NCBI GenBank assembly: GCA_046728075.1
Contig: JBKPDV010000039.1
Span: forward strand, 1-25,224
Source: JBKPDV01 sp046728075
GTDB taxonomy: Bacteria; Acidobacteriota; Thermoanaerobaculia; UBA5066; Gp7-AA6
Direction of reading: 5' to 3'
DNA: 25,224 bases
The notes below the pieces were generated by a model, which worked only from the letters and a program-made list of their open reading frames with translations, had not been told where the DNA came from and made no database searches. Each line of letters starts with the position of its first letter. Position 1 is the stretch's first letter. A program made the translations under genes and the position numbers. Shown here in pieces: positions 14,512 to 22,097 of this stretch.

Positions 14512-15432
14512 TTGACGGCCCGTCACAAACTCCGGACCGGGGCGCTCGCGCTCGCGGTGGCCCTCCTGCCGGCGCTGGCGGGGGCCCTTCCCTTCTGGAT
14601 GAAGCTGCCGGCCGCGGAATCGAGCTTTGCCGAGGAGATCGACCGGATTTTTCGTCTCATTCTCTGGATCACGGGCGTCATCTTCGTGGTTGTCGAGGTG
14701 CTTCTCGTCTTCTTCCTGATCCGCTACCGGCATCGGGAAGGCCGGAGAGCTCACTACACCCACGGAAACAACCGGCTCGAAGTCATCTGGACGATTGTTC
14801 CCGCGATCATCTGCGTCGTCCTCGCCCTGCTCTCGCGGCGCGTCTGGGCTGAGATCAAGCAGCGCATGCCCGAGGACGCGATGCAGCTCGAGGTCACCGC
14901 GGAGCAGTTCGCCTGGAACATTCGCTATCCGGGCCCGGACGGAAAGCTCAACACGCCCGACGACATCCTGACGCTCAATCAGCTCCACTTTCCGGTCGGC
15001 ACGAAGGTCGTCGTCAACCTCCACAGCAAGGATGTGATCCATTCCTTCTTTCTCCCCGAGTTTCGCGTGAAGCAGGACGCGGTGCCCGGAATGACGACCA
15101 AGGTCTGGTTCGACGCCGCCCACGTCGGCAACTGGGAAATCGCCTGCGCCGAGCTGTGCGGCCTCGGGCACTATCGGATGAAGGGCTTTCTGGTCGCGGA
15201 GTCGCCGGAGGACTTCCAGAAGTGGCTCGCTCAGCAGGCGGCTTCCGGCGCACCGCCGCCGGCTGCGGCCGCGGCCGCGGGTGGCCCGGCCCCGACTCCC
15301 GCGGCTGCTGCCGCAAATGCCCCGCCTCCGGCGCCCGGCGTCAGTCCGCCGCCGGATGGAAAGGTCTCCGTTCCGCCCGCCGACAGGACTCCCGCGGCGC
15401 CGCCCGCACAGGAGGGAAAACAACCGTCATGA
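14512..15432 (+). CDS. coxB: Cytochrome c oxidase subunit II
   Basis: The product is 306 residues from TTG 14512, which gives a signal peptide (ALALAVALLPALAGA); ATG 14596 and GTG codons between are alternatives. Two membrane helices (about 45-70 and 85-110) form the hairpin typical of subunit II, followed by the periplasmic CuA domain. CuA ligands are visible: H177 (HSFFLPEF), then C212, E214, C216, H220 and M223 in CAELCGLGHYRM. CuA takes electrons from a c-type cytochrome or cupredoxin and hands them to haem a in CoxA. The C-terminal 60 residues are Ala/Pro-rich with no CxxCH, so this is an aa3 rather than a caa3 enzyme. The stop overlaps the coxA start (ATGA). Confidence 0.95.
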   Translation: MTARHKLRTGALALAVALLPALAGALPFWMKLPAAESSFAEEIDRIFRLILWITGVIFVVVEVLLVFFLIRYRHREGRRAHYTHGNNRLEVIWTIVPAIICVVLALLSRRVWAEIKQRMPEDAMQLEVTAEQFAWNIRYPGPDGKLNTPDDILTLNQLHFPVGTKVVVNLHSKDVIHSFFLPEFRVKQDAVPGMTTKVWFDAAHVGNWEIACAELCGLGHYRMKGFLVAESPEDFQKWLAQQAASGAPPPAAAAAAGGPAPTPAAAAANAPPPAPGVSPPPDGKVSVPPADRTPAAPPAQEGKQPS

Positions 15433-17255
15433 GCACCGTTCCATCGCCCGGGCACATGCCGGCTCCGGCTGCGCCGGCCGCGCCCCTTGCCCACGAGCTG
15501 CCCCACGGCGTCCATCCCGCGCCGACTTCCTTCTGGCGAAAGTACATCTTCTCGACGGACCACAAGGTGATCGGCAAGCAGTACCTCTTCTACTCCCTCT
15601 TCATGCTGGTGATCGGCGGATTCCTGGCGGGGCTCGTGCGCTGGCAGTTGGCGTGGCCGGGCAAGCCGATCGGCTTCATGGGCAAGCTCATGCCCGAGGG
15701 AATGCCGGGCGGCCAGATGCTCCCCGAGTTCTACAACTCTCTCTTCACGATGCACGCGACGATCATGATCTTCTTCGCGATCATGCCGATGTTGATCGGC
15801 GCGTTCGGGAACTTCGTCGTGCCGCTGCAGATCGGCGCGCGCGACATGGCGTTTCCCCGGCTCAACCTGGCTTCCTTCTGGGTCGCGGTCCCCGCCGCAG
15901 TCATCATCATCTGGTCCTTCTTCGTCACGGGAGGTGCGGCGCAGTCGGGCTGGACGTCCTACGCGCCCCTCGCCGCGATCCAGCCGAAAGGGCAGACGCT
16001 CTGGCTCCTGTCGCTGTTGATCCTGGGCATCTCGTCGCTTCTCTCGGCGGTCAACATCATCACGACGACCATCAACATGCGCGCGCCGGGGATGACCTTC
16101 TTCCGGCTGCCCCTGACCGTGTGGGCGCTCTTCATCACGGCGATCCTGCTGCTGCTGGCGCTGCCGGTGCTCTCGGGCGCGATGATCATGCTGCTCTTCG
16201 ACCGCGTCCTGGGAACGACCTTCTTCCTCCCGGCCGGTCTCGTGGTCTCGGGCAACGCGCTCTCCAACGCCGGGGGAGGGCAGGCGCTTCTGTGGCAGCA
16301 CCTCTTCTGGTTCTTCGGGCACCCGGAGGTCTACATCATGATCCTGCCGGCGATGGGGATCACCTCGGAGATCCTTCCCGTCTTCGCGAGGAAGCCGATC
16401 TTCGGCTATCGCGCGATGGCCTACTCGATCATGGGAATCGCGGGACTGGGCTGGATCGTCTGGGGACACCACATGTTCCAGAGCGGCATGAACCCGATCC
16501 TCGGCACGACGTTCATGATCTCGACGATGGTCATCGCCGTGCCTTCGGCCATCAAGGTTTTCAACTGGCTGGGGACGGTCTGGGGAGGCAACATCACGTT
16601 CACGACCCCGATGCTGATGGCTCTCTCCTTCGTCTCGATGTTCGTCATCGGCGGGCTCTCCGGGATCTTCATGGCCTCGACTCCCGTCGACGTCTTCATT
16701 CATGACACCTACTTCATCGTCGGGCACATCCACTACGTCCTCTTCGGCGGCTCGCTCTTCGGCGCCTTCGCCGGTCTTTACTTCTGGTATCCGAAAATGT
16801 TCGGCCGGTTCATGAACGAGACCTGGGGAAAGATTCACTGGTTCCTGACGTTCGTTTGCTTCAACCTCGTTTTTTTCCCCATGCACTTCCTGGGGATGCG
16901 CGGGATGCAGCGCCGCATTTACGACTACTCGCAGTACACGCATTTGAAGGGCTTGCAGCCGATGAACCAGTTCATGACGATCTCCCTCTTCGTGCTGGGG
17001 GCGGCGCAGGTCATCCTCGTTCTGAACTTCTTCCTCTCGCTGCGGCGCGGGAAGATCGCGGGCCCGAATCCCTGGCGCGCCAATACGCTCGAATGGCAGA
17101 CCTCCTCGCCGCCGCCTCACCACAACTTCGATCAGGATCCCACCGTCTACCGGGGCCCGTACGAGTACAGCGCGCCGGAGCGGGCGGACGACCACTGGCC
17201 GCAGAACGAGCCCCCGTCGGGCGTCGCGCCCGCTCACGCGCACGCGCATGGCTAG
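15429..17255 (+). CDS. coxA: Cytochrome c oxidase subunit I
   Basis: The 608-residue subunit I carries all haem-copper oxidase hallmarks. H109 (TMHATIM) and H435 bind haem a, H433 binds haem a3, and H298, H347 and H348 bind CuB; the crosslinked tyrosine is Y302. The helix-VI motif GHPEVY contains E300, and K376 (IKVF) marks the K-channel, so it belongs to the A1 class of proton-pumping oxidases. It reduces O2 to water in the inner membrane. The N-terminus has a Pro/Ala/His leader of about 40 residues before the first helix. The C-terminus ends in alternating His-Ala (HAHAHG), possibly metal-binding. It overlaps coxB by four bases and ctaA by eight. Confidence 0.98.
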   Translation: MSTVPSPGHMPAPAAPAAPLAHELPHGVHPAPTSFWRKYIFSTDHKVIGKQYLFYSLFMLVIGGFLAGLVRWQLAWPGKPIGFMGKLMPEGMPGGQMLPEFYNSLFTMHATIMIFFAIMPMLIGAFGNFVVPLQIGARDMAFPRLNLASFWVAVPAAVIIIWSFFVTGGAAQSGWTSYAPLAAIQPKGQTLWLLSLLILGISSLLSAVNIITTTINMRAPGMTFFRLPLTVWALFITAILLLLALPVLSGAMIMLLFDRVLGTTFFLPAGLVVSGNALSNAGGGQALLWQHLFWFFGHPEVYIMILPAMGITSEILPVFARKPIFGYRAMAYSIMGIAGLGWIVWGHHMFQSGMNPILGTTFMISTMVIAVPSAIKVFNWLGTVWGGNITFTTPMLMALSFVSMFVIGGLSGIFMASTPVDVFIHDTYFIVGHIHYVLFGGSLFGAFAGLYFWYPKMFGRFMNETWGKIHWFLTFVCFNLVFFPMHFLGMRGMQRRIYDYSQYTHLKGLQPMNQFMTISLFVLGAAQVILVLNFFLSLRRGKIAGPNPWRANTLEWQTSSPPPHHNFDQDPTVYRGPYEYSAPERADDHWPQNEPPSGVAPAHAHAHG

Positions 17256-18234
17256 TCGGCCGGCCAACCTCGGATTGCACCGCTTCGCCGTCGCGCTCGC
17301 GGCGGCGACGGTCCTGCTGATCGTGGCCGGCGGCCTCGTGACCTCGACGGAGTCGGGGCTCTCGGTGCCGGACTGGCCGACGACGTACGGCCAGAACATG
17401 TTCACGTTTCCGCTCTCCAAGATGGTCGGAGGAATTCGCTTCGAGCACACGCACCGCCTGGTGGCTTCGACGGTCGGGTTTCTCACGATCGTGCTCGCGT
17501 TCTGGCTCTGGCGCCGGGAGCCGCGCAGTTGGGTGCGTCGGCTGGGCTATGCGGCTCTCGCGGCCGTCGTCGCGCAGGGAGTGCTCGGCGGCCTGACAGT
17601 GCTCTTTCTGTTGCCCACAGCCGTCTCGGTCGCGCACGCGTGTCTCGCGCAGACCTTCTTCTGTCTGACCGTGGCTTTGGCCGTCGTCACGTCGCCGCGC
17701 TGGCGCGACGCCGAGCCCGTTGGGCCCGGCCGCGTCGGGAGAGCCGCGAAAGTTCTCGTCGGCGTTGTCTTTCTGCAGCTTCTCATCGGCGCCGTCATGC
17801 GCCACACGAAGTCGGGCCTCGCGATTCCCGACTTCCCGCTGGCCTTCGGGCGCGTCGTGCCGCCGATCGCTTCCTTTCCCGTCGCGGTGCATTTCGCGCA
17901 CCGCCTCGGCGCCGCAGCCGTGGCCGCGATGTCGCTCGTGGTGCTCGCGCGCGCGAGCCGGTCGGGCCGGCCCGGCCTGCGCAAGACCGCCGTCGCGATC
18001 GCCTCGTTCGTTGTCCTCCAGATCGCCCTGGGAGGGCTGACGGTTCTTTCGCGCAAGGACGTTCTGATCACGACGGGTCACGTCGCCGCCGGCGCGCTGA
18101 TCCTGGGAACTTCGCTCGCGCTCGCCCTGGCTTCCACGCGGGAAGGCGCACGAACGGCCGCCGCAGGCGCCCGGACCGGCCCGGCAGGAGCTCGCCCGAC
18201 TTCTCGCAAGGCCGGCCAGGAGGCCGTGGCATGA
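17248..18234 (+). CDS. ctaA: Haem A synthase (CtaA/Cox15)
   Basis: The 328-residue, eight-helix protein consists of two similar four-helix halves, each with paired histidines: EHTHR and VAHAC in the first, HFAHR and TTGHV in the second. The family oxidises the C8 methyl of haem O to a formyl group, giving haem A for CoxA. The repeated motif TxSGLxxPDxP appears in both halves (SGLSVPDWP and SGLAIPDFP). The last 30 residues are a low-complexity Ala/Arg/Gly tail. The start overlaps the coxA stop by eight bases and the stop overlaps the ctaB start (ATGA), so synthesis of haem A is coupled to synthesis of its acceptor. Confidence 0.96.
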   Translation: MASRPANLGLHRFAVALAAATVLLIVAGGLVTSTESGLSVPDWPTTYGQNMFTFPLSKMVGGIRFEHTHRLVASTVGFLTIVLAFWLWRREPRSWVRRLGYAALAAVVAQGVLGGLTVLFLLPTAVSVAHACLAQTFFCLTVALAVVTSPRWRDAEPVGPGRVGRAAKVLVGVVFLQLLIGAVMRHTKSGLAIPDFPLAFGRVVPPIASFPVAVHFAHRLGAAAVAAMSLVVLARASRSGRPGLRKTAVAIASFVVLQIALGGLTVLSRKDVLITTGHVAAGALILGTSLALALASTREGARTAAAGARTGPAGARPTSRKAGQEAVA

Positions 18235-19115
18235 GCTCGACCTCCACGATCACGCTCGCGGCGGCGCCGGCGCGCCTGGCGGACTTTTTGGAGCTGACGA
18301 AGCCGCGGATCACCTTCCTCGTCCTCGTCACGACGGCCGTCGGGTACGTCGTCGGCCTCGCGAGCGGTTTCGACATCGCCGCCTTCGCGGCTCTGCTGGC
18401 CGGCACGGCTCTTGTTTCGGGCGGAGCTTCGGCCTTGAACCAGTACTGGGAGCGCGACGCGGACGCCCGCATGCTCCGGACGAGCAAAAGGCCAATCCCT
18501 TCGGGGCGGGTGGCGCCAGGCGATGCGCTGGCCTTCGGGCTCGTGGTCTCGGCGGCAGGGTTCGCTCTGCTCGCGACCGTCAACGGGCTGACCTATTTCC
18601 TGGGTGTCATCGCGCTGGCCAGTTATGTCCTGGCGTACACGCCGTTGAAGCGCATCACGTCCTTGTGCACGGTTGTCGGAGCGATCCCGGGCGCGATCCC
18701 TCCGATGATGGGATGGGCAGCTGCCCGCGGGAGTCTGGATGCGGGCGCCTGGGGACTCTTCTCGCTGCTCTTCCTCTGGCAGCTCCCGCACTTCCTCGCG
18801 ATCGGCTGGATCTACCGCGAGGACTACGAGAGGGGGGGCTTCCCGATGCTGACGGTCCTCGACCGCGACGGAGGCTCGACTGCCCGGCAGGCGGTCCTGT
18901 CCTGCGCGGCTCTCCTGCCCGTGACCGTGCTCGCGGGAGGGCTCGTCTCGGCCGGGATGCTTTACCTGCTCGGGGTGCTCGCCCTGGGCGGGCTCTTTCT
19001 CGCGGGCTCGCTGCGTTTCGCGCTGCGAAAGTCTCGGGAGGCGGCGCGGAGCCTCTTTCTCATCTCGATCCTGTATCTGCCGGCGCTGCTGGCCCTGATG
19101 GTGTTAGACCGATGA
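18231..19115 (+). CDS. ctaB: Protohaem IX farnesyltransferase (haem O synthase)
   Basis: The 294-residue UbiA-family prenyltransferase begins at ATG 18231. The first Asp-rich site lies at about N70-R85 (NQYWERDADARM, followed by RTSKRP), and the second motif region includes YTPLKR and DYERGGFPML. It attaches a farnesyl chain to protohaem, making haem O for CtaA. Several membrane helices follow in the usual order, and the length is normal for the family. Four-base ATGA overlaps on both sides tie it to ctaA and to a small membrane peptide downstream. Confidence 0.96.
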   Translation: MSSTSTITLAAAPARLADFLELTKPRITFLVLVTTAVGYVVGLASGFDIAAFAALLAGTALVSGGASALNQYWERDADARMLRTSKRPIPSGRVAPGDALAFGLVVSAAGFALLATVNGLTYFLGVIALASYVLAYTPLKRITSLCTVVGAIPGAIPPMMGWAAARGSLDAGAWGLFSLLFLWQLPHFLAIGWIYREDYERGGFPMLTVLDRDGGSTARQAVLSCAALLPVTVLAGGLVSAGMLYLLGVLALGGLFLAGSLRFALRKSREAARSLFLISILYLPALLALMVLDR

Positions 19116-19231
19116 GTCGCGAAGCGGCAGGCCGGACGCCGGACAACGGCCGAGTCCTGATGTGGCTCGTGCTGGTTGCGGCCGCGCTCTTTTTCGGATC
19201 GATTCTCTTCATTGTTTCGCGGGTTCACTAG
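19112..19231 (+). CDS. 39-residue single-span membrane peptide in oxidase operon
   Basis: ATG 19112 overlaps the ctaB stop (ATGA). The peptide has a short polar, basic N-terminus and one membrane helix (VLMWLVLVAAALFFGSILFI), ending SRVH. No family is recognised. Its coupling and its place directly before subunit IV suggest a small accessory subunit or assembly factor of the oxidase, like the tiny subunits found in several bacterial oxidases. The tight overlap and the clear helix argue for a real gene. Confidence 0.7.
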   Translation: MSREAAGRTPDNGRVLMWLVLVAAALFFGSILFIVSRVH

Positions 19232-19254
19232 GGCCGCAGGGAAGGAGATCAGCC

Positions 19255-19545
19255 ATGTCCCACGAAACGCACAAGGCCACAAACTACATGGCGATCTTCT
19301 GGTGGCTGGCGGGTCTGACGGTGGTCGAGGTCGGCTACTCGTCGATCCTGCCGCACGAGCACAAGGCCGCGCTGATCCTCGGCCTCGTGGGGTTTGCGGT
19401 GATCAAGGCCACGATGGTCGCTCTCTATTTCATGCATCTGAAGTACGAGCGAAGGAGCCTGGGAATCATCGTGGCTTCCACGCTGATCCTCGGCTGCATC
19501 CTGGTCGGCGTCGGAATGGCGGAGCACTTGTTGCCGAGACCATGA
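19255..19545 (+). CDS. Cytochrome c oxidase subunit IV (prokaryotic COX4/CyoD type)
   Basis: The 96-residue protein has three predicted membrane helices (about 12-30, 38-60 and 70-90) and the family pattern KATMVALYFMHLKYE, whose FMHL(K) segment is characteristic of prokaryotic COX4/CyoD/CtaF subunits. It starts at ATG 19255, preceded by GAAGGAGAT, one of the strongest ribosome sites in the operon. Subunit IV stabilises the complex and has no redox centre. It precedes coxC here, whereas subunit III often comes first. Confidence 0.9.
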   Translation: MSHETHKATNYMAIFWWLAGLTVVEVGYSSILPHEHKAALILGLVGFAVIKATMVALYFMHLKYERRSLGIIVASTLILGCILVGVGMAEHLLPRP

Positions 19546-19550
19546 GCAAG

Positions 19551-19580
19551 TCGGCAGTCAACAGTCGACAGTCGACAGGG
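19551..19580 (+). repeat. Short tandem GTCGACA-type array
   Basis: Four degenerate units (GTCGGCA, GTCAACA, GTCGACA, GTCGACA) fill the gap between subunit IV and coxC. There is no inverted arm. Confidence 0.6.
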
Positions 19581-19592
19581 GAGAGAGGCTGA

Positions 19593-20213
19593 ATGGAAGC
19601 ACAGGCGGTTCTGGTTCACGAGCGGTTCGACGAGGAGACCAACACCGGCATTCCCCACGACAAGATGGGGATGTGGGTCTTTCTCTGTTCCGAGGTGATG
19701 TTCTTCACCGGCCTGATCGGTTCCTACATCGTGCTTCGATTCGCGAGCCCTTTCTGGCCGCAACCCTCGACGGTCTTGAACGTCCCCCTGACCGCCTTGA
19801 ACACCTTCATCCTGATCTGCTCCTCGGTCACGATGGTGCAGGCGCTGGCGGGGATCCGGTCAGGAAACCCGGGAAAGATGAAGCTCTTCCTCTGCCTGAC
19901 GCTGATGTTCGGAGCGATCTTCCTGTCGATTCAGGGTGTCGAGTACTGGAAGCTTCTGCACGAGCACACCGCGCACTATCCGCACGGCTTCAATCCTCAC
20001 GCCTCCCTCTTCGGATCGGTGTTCTTCACGACGACCGGCTTCCACGGCTTCCACGTTTTCTGCGGCGTCGTCTGCATCGCGTTCGTCACCGGCAAGGCTC
20101 TTCTGGGCAAGTACACTCAGGCAAGCCACCAGGGAATCGAGACGATCGGGCTCTACTGGCACTTCGTCGACCTGGTCTGGATTGTTTTGTTCACGATCAT
20201 CTATTTGATCTGA
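19593..20213 (+). CDS. coxC: Cytochrome c oxidase subunit III
   Basis: The 206-residue product is of the five-helix bacterial type. Hallmarks are KMGMWVFLCSEVMFFTGL in the first helix, QGVEYWKL, the TTGFHGFHVFCG motif, and the C-terminal GLYWHFVDLVWIVLF. Subunit III carries no redox cofactor; it supports proton uptake and the stability of subunit I. The start ATG 19593 follows a GGGGAGAGAGG ribosome site. The gene is separated from subunit IV by a 47-base spacer containing a tandem array. Confidence 0.96.
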   Translation: MEAQAVLVHERFDEETNTGIPHDKMGMWVFLCSEVMFFTGLIGSYIVLRFASPFWPQPSTVLNVPLTALNTFILICSSVTMVQALAGIRSGNPGKMKLFLCLTLMFGAIFLSIQGVEYWKLLHEHTAHYPHGFNPHASLFGSVFFTTTGFHGFHVFCGVVCIAFVTGKALLGKYTQASHQGIETIGLYWHFVDLVWIVLFTIIYLI

Positions 20214-20215
20214 GC

Positions 20216-20245
20216 CGGGAGGCGAAAGGCGGGAGGCGGGAGGCG
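20216..20245 (+). repeat. Short tandem GGGAGGC-type array
   Basis: Three to four GGGAGGC/GAAAGGC units lie directly after the coxC stop, in the gap before the DUF420 gene. No inverted arm is seen. Confidence 0.55.
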
Positions 20246-20271
20246 ATCCGGTCATTCTGAGGCTTCTCCCG

Positions 20272-20685
20272 ATGGTCAACGCCATCCTGAACGCCACGAG
20301 CGCGATTCTGCTCGTCGTGGGCCACCGGGCCATCCTCCGTCTCGAGATCGAACGCCACCGGCGCATGATGGTGGCAGCCTTCACAATATCTATATTGTTT
20401 CTCGTCAGCTACCTGACCTATCACGCGCAGGTCGGCTCCGTCCGGTTCCCCGGACAGGGGCCCGTTCGCGCGCTCTATTTCGCGATCCTGATCTCTCACA
20501 CGATCCTCGCGGTCACCGTGCCGTTTCTGGCGGGAAGAACGCTTTATCTGGGGTTAAAGCGACGGGACGACCGGCATCGCTCGATCGCCCGGTGGACCTA
20601 TCCGATCTGGCTCTACGTCTCGATCACGGGTGTGATCGTCTACGCCATGCTCTACCATCTTTACCCGCCGGCCATGCTTCGATAA
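20272..20685 (+). CDS. DUF420 membrane protein
   Basis: The 137-residue protein has four predicted helices. The opening MVNAILNATSAILLVVG and the segment RHRRMMVAAFTISILFLVSYLTYH match the DUF420 family, whose members often sit beside cytochrome oxidase genes (for example YozB near cta genes in Bacillus). Conserved histidines occur at about residues 18, 29, 50 and 75, and near the C-terminus (YHLYPP). The function is unknown, but haem or copper handling for the oxidase has been an obvious idea. No ATG, GTG or TTG start exists upstream in frame, so ATG 20272 is chosen although family members often begin a few residues earlier. Confidence 0.88.
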   Translation: MVNAILNATSAILLVVGHRAILRLEIERHRRMMVAAFTISILFLVSYLTYHAQVGSVRFPGQGPVRALYFAILISHTILAVTVPFLAGRTLYLGLKRRDDRHRSIARWTYPIWLYVSITGVIVYAMLYHLYPPAMLR

Positions 20686-20699
20686 GCTGCGAGGGGAAT

Positions 20700-20732
20700 G
20701 GCGAAGGGCGAACGGCGAAAGGCGACGGAAAG
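20700..20732 (+). repeat. Short tandem GGCGAA(AG)-type array
   Basis: Four GGCGAAG/GGCGAAC/GGCGAAA/GGCGACG units fill the gap between the DUF420 gene and the CPLC protein gene. Confidence 0.55.
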
Positions 20733-20741
20733 ACGGTTCTG

Positions 20742-21059
20742 ATGAAGTCGAGCAGTCGGGTCATTCTTTTTCTGGTCGTGCTGGCGATTATGGTGCCGGC
20801 GATCGTGGGGGCCTGTCCGCTCTGCAAGGACGCAAAAGCGAATACGGACTACCCGGGCGGGAGCGCGTCTCTCCCCAAGGGCTTCTACTATTCCATCCTG
20901 CTGATGGTCTCCGCTCCGTTCCTCGTGATGGGCGGTCTCCTCCTCAAGATCCATCTCGCGCGCCGGCGTCTTCGGTCGCTCCCGGTTCCGGCGCCGGAGG
21001 CCCCGGAGGAGAAGCCGATCCCGCCGCTCCTTCCGGATGCGAATGGGGCTCGTTCCTGA
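20742..21059 (+). CDS. Small membrane protein with periplasmic CPLC motif
   Basis: The 105-residue protein starts at ATG 20742. It has an N-terminal hydrophobic segment (VILFLVVLAIMVPAIVGA), then CPLCKDAK, a short polar loop, a second helix (YYSILLMVSAPFLVMGGLLL) and a basic, Pro-rich cytoplasmic tail. The CPLC pair follows the first segment directly, so it is either exposed in the periplasm or the first segment is cleaved. I do not recognise a named family. The CxxC next to oxidase genes suggests copper binding or thiol redox work during CuA assembly. The stop shares bases with the CTG start of the next gene. Confidence 0.75.
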   Translation: MKSSSRVILFLVVLAIMVPAIVGACPLCKDAKANTDYPGGSASLPKGFYYSILLMVSAPFLVMGGLLLKIHLARRRLRSLPVPAPEAPEEKPIPPLLPDANGARS

Positions 21060-22015
21060 GAAGGCTCCTTCCAGGGTTTCTCGCTCTTCTCGTTCTCGCC
21101 GGTTCCGGTTCCACCGCGGCCCAGACTCCTCCCCGGATCGCACGCTCCGCGGAGCTCGACGCTCTCGTGACCTCCATCGCGAAGGAGACGGTCCGGGAAT
21201 TCGCCGAAAAGGGACTGACCGAGGAGGGGCTCTCGATTACCTTGATCGAGCTGTCGCCACGAGCCCTCGCCTCGGGCTCCTCTCGCGGCGACGTTTCCTA
21301 CTACCCGGCCTCGGTCGTGAAGACTTTCTATCTCGCGTACTACGAATCCCTCAAGGAAGCGGGGAAGCTGAAGGACACGCCGGAAATCGTTCGGGCGGTC
21401 AAGGACATGATCACCGTTTCTTCCAACGACGCGACGGGCTTCGTCGTCGACTCCATTACTCAAACGACCTCCGGTCCCGAGCTTTCGGGCCGGGAGTGGG
21501 AGGATTGGAAGGAGAAGCGCAACGCCGTCAACCGTTTCCTCGAGAAGCGGGGATACAGGGACGTCAACGCCAACCAGAAGACGTTCTGCGAGGACGCCTA
21601 CGGACGCGAACAGGCCTTCCGCGACGGCGGGAAGAACCGCAACCGGATGACGACGGATTCGATTGCCCGTCTCTTTGCCGAGATCGCCCGCGGCGAGATC
21701 GCCGGCAAGTCGGGAACGGACGAGATGTTGGGGTTGCTTTCCCGCGACGTGACGCCGGACAAGCCCTTCGACGATCTCGAGCTCGAGGACGCGCGCCTGG
21801 CGGGGCACGCCCTTCCCGCCGGAGCGCAGTTCTGGTCGAAGTCCGGAGACGCCTATGACTTCCATCACTTAGTCGCCCGCGTGCGCCTGCCAGGCCCGGC
21901 CGCGGCGGACTACGTGCTCGCCGTTTTCACGAAAGGCGTCAAAACAGTCCCCGGGATCATCCCGAGGGTGTACGAGCGCGTGGCCGCACGCTACGCGGCT
22001 GTCGCCGCGCGTTAG
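21056..22015 (+). CDS. Secreted serine hydrolase, class A beta-lactamase-like fold
   Basis: The 319-residue product has the three penicillin-recognising motifs: S86-V-V-K89, S122-S-N124 and K262-S-G264. These define the serine beta-lactamase/DD-peptidase superfamily. Mature residues begin near AQTPP, after a clear signal peptide. The only start codon that gives this signal is CTG 21056, which overlaps the upstream stop as CTGA; no ATG, GTG or TTG in this frame precedes the signal, and GTG 21167 would remove it. Nearby ATGs (21037, 21043) are in another frame, so a sequencing frameshift is the alternative. The protein need not be a resistance enzyme: distant relatives cut other esters or amides, and the class A glutamate region is not clear. 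Confidence 0.85.
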   Translation: MRRLLPGFLALLVLAGSGSTAAQTPPRIARSAELDALVTSIAKETVREFAEKGLTEEGLSITLIELSPRALASGSSRGDVSYYPASVVKTFYLAYYESLKEAGKLKDTPEIVRAVKDMITVSSNDATGFVVDSITQTTSGPELSGREWEDWKEKRNAVNRFLEKRGYRDVNANQKTFCEDAYGREQAFRDGGKNRNRMTTDSIARLFAEIARGEIAGKSGTDEMLGLLSRDVTPDKPFDDLELEDARLAGHALPAGAQFWSKSGDAYDFHHLVARVRLPGPAAADYVLAVFTKGVKTVPGIIPRVYERVAARYAAVAAR

Positions 22016-22091
22016 GCGTAAGGGGTCAGGCGAAGCCGGGGAGCTGTTCCTACGTGGACCACGCCTCACGCCTCGCGCCTCACGCCTCACG
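22012..22091. repeat. Stutter repeat with partial inverted arms (CACGCCT units)
   Basis: Four CACGCCT/CGCGCCT units at 22059-22091 face a shorter left array (TTAGGCGTAAGGGGTCAGGCG, split at 22012-22032) in inverted orientation. It fills the gap between the hydrolase and the acyltransferase. Confidence 0.65.
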
Positions 22092-22097
22092 AATCCA

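Noticed and set aside
14512..15432. caa3-type subunit II with fused cytochrome c
   Set aside because: The C-terminal extension is Ala/Pro-rich and contains no CxxCH.
15231..17486. A 751-codon open frame on the minus strand opposite coxB-coxA-ctaA
   Set aside because: It mirrors strongly conserved oxidase genes, is full of Arg/Asp/His/Gln repeats, and has no recognisable domain. Long antisense frames are common in GC-rich coding DNA.
21056..22015. Antibiotic-resistance beta-lactamase
   Set aside because: The three superfamily motifs are present, but the class A glutamate region is not clear and the context is housekeeping, so only a general serine hydrolase call is supported.
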